Positions 24,920 to 30,443 of a stretch of 30,443 nt of DNA are shown here, in pieces; position 1 is the first letter of the stretch, and each line of letters opens with the position of its first letter. A program made the position numbers and the translations under genes. Location of the stretch: assembly GCA_963922495.1 (NCBI GenBank), contig CAWUIH010000016.1, positions 1 through 30,443 on the forward strand. The letters are read 5' to 3'. Origin of the DNA: CAWUIH01 sp963922495 (GTDB taxonomy: Bacteria; Pseudomonadota; Gammaproteobacteria; Coxiellales; Coxiellaceae). Under the pieces are notes generated by a model. That model did no database searches, was not told the origin of the DNA, and saw nothing but the letters and a program-made list of their open reading frames with translations.

Positions 24920-25468
24920 TCAATCTTTCAGTTCTTTCAGTGGTAACCCAAAAGCCATCAATAATGCACGACCCTCTCTGTCAGTCAATGCAGAAGTTGT
25001 GATGACGATATCCATACCTCGAATTACATCAATTTTGTCATAATCTATTTCAGGAAAAACGATTTGCTCACGTATTCCCATGCTGTAGTTGCCACGGCCG
25101 TCGAATGACTTAGGATTTAAACCTCTAAAGTCACGAATTCGTGGAATTGCGATTGCGATGAGTCGATTCAAAAAATCATACATTCTCTCTCGACGCAGTG
25201 TGACTTTGCAACCTATCGGCCAACCGGCGCGAATTTTGAAGCCTGCCTCAGATTTCCTAGCATAAGTAATAATAGGCTTTTGACCAGTAATTTGCGTCAT
25301 ATCAGTAACCGCATTATCAATAATTTTTTTATTACCTACAGCTTCACCAAGCCCCATATTAAGGGTGATCTTTTTAATTCGTGGAACCTGCATGACAGAC
25401 TTATAATTAAATTGCTGTTTCAACACAGGGACTATTGTTTGCAAATATTGTTGTTTCAGTTCTACCAT
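24920..25468 (-). CDS. rplE: 50S ribosomal protein L5
   Basis: 5S rRNA-binding protein that contacts P-site tRNA. It has 182 residues (E. coli 179). VPRIKKITLNMGLGEA, ITGQKPIITYARKSEAGFKIRAG and RDFRGLNPKSFDGRGNYSMGI are diagnostic. ATG 25468 is chosen over a GTG at 25471 because GAGG lies 8 nt upstream. It follows rplX by 11 nt. Confidence 0.97.
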   Translation of the reverse strand: MVELKQQYLQTIVPVLKQQFNYKSVMQVPRIKKITLNMGLGEAVGNKKIIDNAVTDMTQITGQKPIITYARKSEAGFKIRAGWPIGCKVTLRRERMYDFLNRLIAIAIPRIRDFRGLNPKSFDGRGNYSMGIREQIVFPEIDYDKIDVIRGMDIVITTSALTDREGRALLMAFGLPLKELKD

Positions 25469-25479
25469 CACACTAGCCT

Positions 25480-25803
25480 CTAAACGTCTATCTGTTCGCC
25501 ACTTGATTTGTAATATCGTACCTTAGAGCCATCTTTTAAAATTCTCACACCTACTCTATCAGCTTTTTTAGTGTTGGGATTTAAAATAGCGACATTAGAA
25601 GCTTGGATGGTTGCTTCACGCTCTAAAATACCTCCCTTTTCATTGGCATTCGGATTTGGTCTGACATGTTTCTTCGCAAGATTAATGCCTTCCACGAGTA
25701 AGCGACCGCTAGCAAAGACTTTCAATACCTTACCGCTTTTCCCCCTGTCTTTTCCTGTGATTACAATAACGACATCATCTTTTTTTATTTTACTAATTGC
25801 CAC
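25480..25803 (-). CDS. rplX: 50S ribosomal protein L24
   Basis: Early-assembly protein near the exit tunnel, 107 residues (E. coli 104). The KOW motif region DDVVIVITGKDRGKSGKVLKV is near the N-terminus, followed by GINLAKKHVRPNPNANEKGGI. The start codon is GTG at 25803 (GTG GCA ATT), with GAGAG upstream; no in-frame ATG fits better. It lies 11 nt after rplN. Confidence 0.96.
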   Translation of the reverse strand: MAISKIKKDDVVIVITGKDRGKSGKVLKVFASGRLLVEGINLAKKHVRPNPNANEKGGILEREATIQASNVAILNPNTKKADRVGVRILKDGSKVRYYKSSGEQIDV

Positions 25804-25814
25804 AGTTCTCTCAC

Positions 25815-26183
25815 CTATAAAACTTCTAGTGCCAGTGAAATAATTTTCATAAAATTAGCTACGCGCAACTCTCTGGTGACAGGACCAAATACCCGCGTAC
25901 CAATAGGTTGCTGCTGCGCATTCAACAGAACTACAGCATTACTGTCAAAACGAATCAATGATCCATCATCACGACGAACGCCTTTACGAGTTCTAACAAC
26001 AACCGCATTCATCACATCACCTTTTTTCACTTTACCTCTGGGAATAGCTTCTTTAATGCTGACCTTGATAACATCACCAATATTGGCATAACGTCTTTTA
26101 GAGCCGCCCAACACTTTAATACACATTACTTTTCTAGCGCCACTATTATCGGCCACTTCAACAACAGATTGTGCTTGAATCAT
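25815..26183 (-). CDS. rplN: 50S ribosomal protein L14
   Basis: Large-subunit protein at an intersubunit bridge. It has 122 residues (E. coli 123). MIQAQSVVEVADNSGARKVMC and GTRVFGPVTRELR are hallmarks. GAGGAG lies 6 nt before the ATG. In E. coli this is the first gene of the spc operon, with its own promoter. Here only 10 nt separate it from rpsQ, so it must be co-transcribed with the S10 genes. Confidence 0.98.
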   Translation of the reverse strand: MIQAQSVVEVADNSGARKVMCIKVLGGSKRRYANIGDVIKVSIKEAIPRGKVKKGDVMNAVVVRTRKGVRRDDGSLIRFDSNAVVLLNAQQQPIGTRVFGPVTRELRVANFMKIISLALEVL

Positions 26184-26193
26184 GGCTAGCTCC

Positions 26194-26463
26194 TCATTTA
26201 ACCTTTTCCGCTCTTTCCTTGATATTAACTAATACCCAGCTCTTCGTCTTTGAAAGTGGTCTGCATTCTCGCACAGTGACAATGTCCCCAATACTGCATT
26301 GATTACTTTCATCATGAGCATGAATCTTGGTAGATAATTTAATAAACTTTCCATATTTAGGATGCTTTTCTCTACGTTCAACCAATACAACAATAGTATT
26401 TTGCATCTTATTGCTAACGACAGTACCTGTTAATACTCGCGCCTCTGTTGCCTTACTATTCAT
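26194..26463 (-). CDS. rpsQ: 30S ribosomal protein S17
   Basis: Primary 16S rRNA-binding OB-fold protein, 89 residues (E. coli 84). LTGTVVSNKMQNTIVVLVER, HPKYGKFIK and the C-terminal GDIVTVRECRPLSKTKSWVLV are diagnostic. Its ATG overlaps the rpmC stop by 4 nt (ATGA), indicating coupling. Confidence 0.97.
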   Translation of the reverse strand: MNSKATEARVLTGTVVSNKMQNTIVVLVERREKHPKYGKFIKLSTKIHAHDESNQCSIGDIVTVRECRPLSKTKSWVLVNIKERAEKVK

Positions 26464-26654
26464 ACTTCACCTTCCTTTTGTTTCAAAAAGGTCTTCACAC
26501 GTGCAATATTACGGCGCACCTGCTTATAGAGATGCGTTTTAGGGGCTTCACCTAAGCCTTTTTGCATTCTCAGGTTAAACTGCTCTTTACTCAATTCAAC
26601 TAACTCATTTTTAAGTTCGGACAACGATTTTTCGCGCAAATCTTTGGCTTTCAT
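26460..26654 (-). CDS. rpmC: 50S ribosomal protein L29
   Basis: Small helical protein by the exit tunnel, 64 residues (E. coli 63), where trigger factor and SRP dock. MKAKDLREKSLSELKNELVE and the C-terminal QVRRNIARVKTFLKQKE are typical. Its ATG directly follows the rplP TAG (TAGATG) and its 3' end overlaps rpsQ. Confidence 0.97.
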   Translation of the reverse strand: MKAKDLREKSLSELKNELVELSKEQFNLRMQKGLGEAPKTHLYKQVRRNIARVKTFLKQKEGEV

Positions 26655-27068
26655 CTATATCACCGTTCTTTTAACAAAAATACATTTCATAGGAAGTTTA
26701 GCGGCGGCACGTTTGAAGGCTTCACGTGCTAATTCTTCGCTCACTCCTTCAATTTCAAAAACCATGCGGCCTGGTTGCACTAGGGCAACCCAATATTCCA
26801 CATTCCCCTTACCTTTACCTTGGCGAACTTCGAGTGGTTTCTTACTAATGGGTTTATCAGGAAAAACCCGTATTGTAATCTTACCACCACGCTTAATATG
26901 TCTTGCAATTGCCCGTCGAGCTGCTTCAATTTGTCGAGCCGTAATGCGTCCGCGCTCCACAACTTTTAATCCATATTCACCAAAGCTAACCTTACCACCT
27001 CGAAGTGCGAAGCCACGATTGCGACCTTTAAAATCTTTACGAAATTTTCTTGTACTCGGTTGTAACAT
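26655..27068 (-). CDS. rplP: 50S ribosomal protein L16
   Basis: Large-subunit protein that positions A-site tRNA. It has 137 residues (E. coli 136). MLQPSTRKFRKDFKGRNRG, IEAARRAIARHIKRGGKI and the RVFPDKPISKKPLEVRQGKGKGNVEYWVA region are diagnostic. Its ATG abuts the rpsC TAG with no gap. Confidence 0.98.
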   Translation of the reverse strand: MLQPSTRKFRKDFKGRNRGFALRGGKVSFGEYGLKVVERGRITARQIEAARRAIARHIKRGGKITIRVFPDKPISKKPLEVRQGKGKGNVEYWVALVQPGRMVFEIEGVSEELAREAFKRAAAKLPMKCIFVKRTVI

Positions 27069-27767
27069 CTAACCGCCCTCTACTTCACTTTCTTCTTTTC
27101 TAGTTATCTTACTTTTGTTAATAGCTGTATCACGCTCTGCATGTACCTCGCCCTTAAAGATCCATACTTTAATTCCAATAATGCCATAAGTTGTTTTAGC
27201 TATTGCTGTACCGTAATCAATATCTGCACGGAAAGTATGAAGTGGTACACGACCTTCTCGATACCATTCAGTACGCGCAATTTCAGCACCGCCCAAGCGA
27301 CCACTGATGCTAACTTTAATGCCTTGAGCACCTTGTCGCATGGTGTTCTGAACAGCTCTTTTCATCGCACGTCTAAACATCACGCGTCGTTCAAGTTGCT
27401 GTGCTACGTTTTCAGCAACAAGTTTACTATCTAATTCAGGTTTACGAATTTCCTCAATACTGATTTGCACAGGAACCTGCATCATGTTGGAAATTTCTTT
27501 TCTTAGTGCTTCAATTTCACCACCTTTCTTACCAATAATCACACCAGGTCGTGCAGAATGTATACCAATTTTAGCGTTATTTCGTGCAGCTCTTTCAATC
27601 TGAATACGACTAACCGCAGCTCCTTTAAGTCGTTCCTCTAACAACTTACGTACTTTCAAATCATAGTTTAACTGCTTAGCGAAATCACTCGATTTGGCAT
27701 ACCAATTTGATGTCCACTGCTCTGTGATACCTAATCTAATAACGGTTGGATTAACTTTCTGACCCAT
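27069..27767 (-). CDS. rpsC: 30S ribosomal protein S3
   Basis: Head protein at the mRNA entry channel, 232 residues (E. coli 233). The KH domain contains IHSARPGVIIGKKGGEIEAL (the GxxG loop is GKKG). The C-terminal domain contains GAQGIKVSISGRLGGAEIARTEWYREGRVPLHT. It starts 1 nt after the rplV stop. Confidence 0.98.
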   Translation of the reverse strand: MGQKVNPTVIRLGITEQWTSNWYAKSSDFAKQLNYDLKVRKLLEERLKGAAVSRIQIERAARNNAKIGIHSARPGVIIGKKGGEIEALRKEISNMMQVPVQISIEEIRKPELDSKLVAENVAQQLERRVMFRRAMKRAVQNTMRQGAQGIKVSISGRLGGAEIARTEWYREGRVPLHTFRADIDYGTAIAKTTYGIIGIKVWIFKGEVHAERDTAINKSKITRKEESEVEGG

Positions 27768-27768
27768 T

Positions 27769-28116
27769 TTATTTGCCCTCCACAGGCGTATCCGAAACCA
27801 TGACAGTTATATGACAACTACGTTTGATAATACGATTTGCTCGGCCTCTGGCACGCGCTTGAAAACGTCTTGCCTGTGGACCTTCATCGATCATGATAGT
27901 TGAAATCACTAACTCATCAATGTCTGCAGCATTATTATGTTCTGCATTCGCAATCGCTGAATCCAAAACTTTCTTAATCAAGAGAGCCGCTTTTTTATTA
28001 CTGAATCGCAGTTGATCTATGGCAGTTTCTGCAGACAGTCCTCGAATCTGATCTGCAACTAATCGTGCTTTCTGGGCGGAAATTTTCGCATATTTTAATG
28101 TTGCTCTAACTTCCAT
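27769..28116 (-). CDS. rplV: 50S ribosomal protein L22
   Basis: Lines the nascent-peptide exit tunnel; 115 residues (E. coli 110). KISAQKARLVADQIRG, SNKKAALLIKKVLDSAIANAEHN and the loop-forming RANRIIKRSCHITVMV are characteristic. ATG 28116 is preferred because GGGGAG lies 5 nt upstream. An adjacent GTG (28119) overlaps the rpsS stop. Confidence 0.97.
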   Translation of the reverse strand: MEVRATLKYAKISAQKARLVADQIRGLSAETAIDQLRFSNKKAALLIKKVLDSAIANAEHNNAADIDELVISTIMIDEGPQARRFQARARGRANRIIKRSCHITVMVSDTPVEGK

Positions 28117-28118
28117 CA

Positions 28119-28400
28119 CTACTCCCCTCTCTTAGCCTTTCTATCACCCGCATGAGAGCGAAACGTTCTGGTTATTGCAAATTCACCCAGTTTATGACCA
28201 ACCATATTTTCAGATATATAAACAGGAACATGCTGTCTTCCGTTGTGAACTGCAATTGTCAAGCCAACCATTTCTGGTGTAATCATGGAACGTCTTGACC
28301 AAGTCTTAATAGGTCTTTTATTACCCTGTTTCTTTGCTAACTCCACTTTCCTAGCGAGATGATGGTCAACAAAAGGACCTTTATGTGTTGATCTTGGCAC
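28119..28400 (-). CDS. rpsS: 30S ribosomal protein S19
   Basis: Head protein forming a complex with S13, 93 residues (E. coli 92). PRSTHKGPFVDHHLARKVE, TWSRRSMITPEMVGLTIAVHNG and HKLGEFAITRTFRSH are diagnostic. The start codon is GTG (28400), with AGAGG upstream. It follows rplB by 13 nt. Confidence 0.97.
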   Translation of the reverse strand: MPRSTHKGPFVDHHLARKVELAKKQGNKRPIKTWSRRSMITPEMVGLTIAVHNGRQHVPVYISENMVGHKLGEFAITRTFRSHAGDRKAKRGE

Positions 28401-28413
28401 GTTTATCTACCTC

Positions 28414-29241
28414 TTACTTTTTACGTCTATCACGAATAATCATTCTACTAGTTCGCTTATTACGCCGAGTCTTGTAACCTTTGGTTGGCTTACCTTTAAA
28501 TGATACAGGATGACGTCCGCCGGCAGTTTTACCTTCACCACCACCGTGAGGGTGGTCAACAGGGTTCATAGCAACACCACGAACTGTTGGACGACGACCT
28601 CTCCATCGCTTAGCACCAGCCTTACCCAAAGAGCGCAAACTATGCTCTGAATTGGAAACTTCACCAATACAAGCGCGGCATGTTAACAGCACTTTGCGCA
28701 TTTCTCCAGAGCGCATTCGAATAATTGCGTAAGCACCTTCTTTCGCAGCCAGTTGTGCGGAAGATCCAGCGCTACGAATTAATTGTGCGCCTTTCCCGGG
28801 TTTTAATTCGATACAGTGAAGGGTTGCTCCCAATGGTATATTTTGTAATGGCAAACAATTGCCAGACTTAATGGGTGCCCGCGGGCCGGAATGAACAATA
28901 TCTCCTTTATTGACTCCTTTAGGAGCAATAATATAACGCCTTTCGCCATCGCTATAGAGGACTAGTGCAATGTGTGCGCTACGATTAGGATCATATTCAA
29001 GTCGTTCAATTTTGCCTTCGACGCCCTCTTTATCGCGCTTGAAATCAATAATACGATAGCTACGTTTATGACCGCCACCTCGTCGACGAACAGTAATACG
29101 CCCCGCGTTGTTTCGGCCACTAATACGCTTTTTACTCTCTAAAAGTGGCCCATAAGGATCACCTTTATGCAAATTAGGCGTGACAACTTTAATGACAAAA
29201 CGTCTACCTGGCGATGTTGGTTTAGTTTTAACGACAGCCAT
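28414..29241 (-). CDS. rplB: 50S ribosomal protein L2
   Basis: Core large-subunit protein needed for subunit joining and the peptidyl transferase centre. It has 275 residues (E. coli 273). GRNNAGRITVRRRGGGHKR, the RNA-binding middle domain, and the C-terminal GVAMNPVDHPHGGGEGKT (with the conserved histidine) are diagnostic. It starts 1 nt after the rplW stop. Confidence 0.98.
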   Translation of the reverse strand: MAVVKTKPTSPGRRFVIKVVTPNLHKGDPYGPLLESKKRISGRNNAGRITVRRRGGGHKRSYRIIDFKRDKEGVEGKIERLEYDPNRSAHIALVLYSDGERRYIIAPKGVNKGDIVHSGPRAPIKSGNCLPLQNIPLGATLHCIELKPGKGAQLIRSAGSSAQLAAKEGAYAIIRMRSGEMRKVLLTCRACIGEVSNSEHSLRSLGKAGAKRWRGRRPTVRGVAMNPVDHPHGGGEGKTAGGRHPVSFKGKPTKGYKTRRNKRTSRMIIRDRRKK

Positions 29242-29242
29242 T

Positions 29243-29527
29243 TTATTCCCCTACTGCAATATCAATTTCGCTTCCTGGCACTAACGTAACATAAGCTTTT
29301 TTCCAATTTTTTCTACGCCCAAGACGTTGTCGAAAGCGGGTTTGCTTACCTTTTATATTAACAGTAGATACGGACTTCACCTTGACTTGGAAACACATTT
29401 CAACAGCGGCTTTTATTTCCGTCTTAGTAGCTTGTGGAAGTACTTTAAAACCATACTGGCCATTATCATTGGTTTTTTCTGAGATGTGCGGTGCCAATAA
29501 TATACTGTGCAATTTAGCTTCGTTCAC
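29243..29527 (-). CDS. rplW: 50S ribosomal protein L23
   Basis: Exit-tunnel protein and docking site for trigger factor and SRP; 94 residues (E. coli 100). LLAPHISEKTND, ATKTEIKAAVEMCFQVKVKSVSTVNIKGK and RRKNWKKAYVTL are typical. The start is GTG at 29527, overlapping the rplD stop as GTGA (4 nt), with AGAGGAG upstream inside rplD. Confidence 0.97.
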   Translation of the reverse strand: MNEAKLHSILLAPHISEKTNDNGQYGFKVLPQATKTEIKAAVEMCFQVKVKSVSTVNIKGKQTRFRQRLGRRKNWKKAYVTLVPGSEIDIAVGE

Positions 29528-30141
29528 GAAAGTCTCTCCTCTAGCTTTTTAACCGCATCGACTGTGATGATGACTTTCTCAGCGGCAATAAGACGGACTG
29601 GATCAATGTGATTAGCATAGACAACTTCTACTCCAACCAAATTACGAGCAGCGAGTACCACATTGCGATCTTCTTCAGCAATGATAACAAGTGCCCTAGC
29701 AATCTTGAGTTGCTGTAATTTTGCATTTAACTCACGAGTTTTGGGTAAAGACAACTTTAATTCTTCCACCACCAAGAGTCGTTCTTGTCGCAATAGCTCG
29801 GAAAATATCGATGCCATCGCACTACGATACATTTTACGATTCACTTTTTGACTAAAGTCGCGCGATTTAGCCGCAAAAGCAACACCACCACCACGCCATA
29901 TTGGACTACGAATACTACCTGCACGGGCACGACCGGTTCCCTTTTGACGCCACGGCTTAGCGCCTCCGCCTCGAACTTCACTACGAGTCTTTTGTGCTTT
30001 TGTGCCAGCTCGTCCACCGGCCATATATGCAGTCACCACTTGATGAATCAAAGCTTCTTTAAAATCAACAGCAAAAGTGTTGTCAGAGACAGTAAGCATA
30101 TTAAGTGGCTTGGCTTCTAAATTGTAGACTTGCAGCTGCAT
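29524..30141 (-). CDS. rplD: 50S ribosomal protein L4
   Basis: Tunnel-constriction protein, 205 residues (E. coli 201). In E. coli it is also the autogenous repressor of the S10 operon. The tunnel loop region GTKAQKTRSEVRGGGAKPWRQKGTGRARAGS is strongly conserved, followed by SPIWRGGGVAFAAK. ATG 30141 is preferred over GTG 30144 because AGGAGG is then 6 nt upstream. It overlaps the rplC stop by one base (TGATG). Confidence 0.98.
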   Translation of the reverse strand: MQLQVYNLEAKPLNMLTVSDNTFAVDFKEALIHQVVTAYMAGGRAGTKAQKTRSEVRGGGAKPWRQKGTGRARAGSIRSPIWRGGGVAFAAKSRDFSQKVNRKMYRSAMASIFSELLRQERLLVVEELKLSLPKTRELNAKLQQLKIARALVIIAEEDRNVVLAARNLVGVEVVYANHIDPVRLIAAEKVIITVDAVKKLEERLS

Positions 30142-30443
30142 CACTCACCTCCTTTAGATTTGATAGAGGGACTGATGATAACCTGGCCACCCGGCGCACC
30201 AGGCAAAGCACCCTTTATTAAAATGATATTGCGCTCAGCATCCACTCTAATGACTTCTTGTGCTTGTACAGTACAAAAAGCATCTCCAAGATGGCCTGCC
30301 ATTTTTTTACCTTTCAATACGCGGCCCGGCGTTTGACATTGACCAATCGAGCCTGGAGCACGGTGTGATAATGAGTTACCGTGAGTTGCATCTTGGGTGC
30401 GGAAGTTATGACGTTTAACACCGCCAGCAAACCCCTTACCTTT
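30141..30443 (-). CDS. rplC: 50S ribosomal protein L3 (C-terminal part; 5' end beyond window)
   Basis: The last 100 residues of L3, an early-assembly protein reaching the peptidyl transferase centre. The visible part begins KGKGFAGGVKRHNFRTQDAT and contains NSLSHRAPGSIGQCQTPGRV. The glutamine in GSIGQ corresponds to the residue methylated by PrmB in E. coli. The C-terminus is a little longer than E. coli and ends ...SIKSKGGE. Its TGA stop shares one base with the rplD ATG. The frame is open to the right edge of the window. Confidence 0.97.
   Translation of the reverse strand, partial: KGKGFAGGVKRHNFRTQDATHGNSLSHRAPGSIGQCQTPGRVLKGKKMAGHLGDAFCTVQAQEVIRVDAERNIILIKGALPGAPGGQVIISPSIKSKGGE

Noticed and set aside
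1..30443. Mobile elements, CRISPR arrays, toxin-antitoxin or phage-defence genes
   Set aside because: No transposase, integrase, direct-repeat array or defence domain was seen. The gene content is core housekeeping and the gaps are short.

Overview
The window is chromosomal core DNA from a gammaproteobacterium of low to moderate G+C content. Nearly every protein reads as a close relative of its E. coli counterpart. Three features lead me to suggest a Legionellales-type organism (Coxiella/Legionella relatives): uvrA / YajR-type MFS / ssb next to the alpha operon, yqeY inside the rpsU-dnaG-rpoD operon, and FabV as enoyl reductase. This is inference from gene order and was not confirmed by any search.

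Layout. (1) 1-2505: two divergent Na+/H+ antiporters, nhaA (minus strand, C-terminus cut by the window edge) and a CPA1/NhaP-type exchanger. (2) 2582-7339: the macromolecular synthesis operon rpsU-yqeY-dnaG-rpoD on the plus strand, linking translation, primer synthesis and the housekeeping sigma factor. RpoD has an unusual N-terminal extension of about 125 residues. (3) 7340-7901: no intact gene; an inverted repeat, then what looks like a small frameshifted gene remnant. (4) 7902-10712: minus-strand operon hemE - rubredoxin-reductase-like flavoprotein - marC family, with a 4-nt overlap and a 4-nt gap. (5) 10713-11166: a second remnant, a small membrane protein broken by a one-base change in an A-run. 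(6) 11167-15939: uvrA (minus) diverging from a YajR-like MFS transporter and ssb (plus). (7) 16097-17302: fabV (minus) with a recognisable promoter. (8) 17675-30443: the S10-spc-alpha ribosomal super-cluster, all on the minus strand, from rplC (5' end beyond the window) to rplQ, including secY, rpoA and the 40-codon rpmJ. It ends in a recognisable intrinsic terminator.

The ribosomal genes are packed with 1-40 nt gaps or short overlaps. The only real break is 204 nt between rpmJ and rpsM, where the alpha-operon promoter and leader should lie. There is no room for a separate spc promoter between rpsQ and rplN. Several ribosomal genes start with GTG (rpmJ, rplX, rpsS, rplW).

I found no mobile element, CRISPR array, tRNA, rRNA, phage gene or defence system. 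I do not think this window holds a new multi-gene system. The items most worth a second look are the RpoD extension, a long-form S14 that keeps a zinc-knuckle-like Cys/His set, the two decayed genes, the alpha-operon leader, and the lack of visible SOS boxes at uvrA and ssb.
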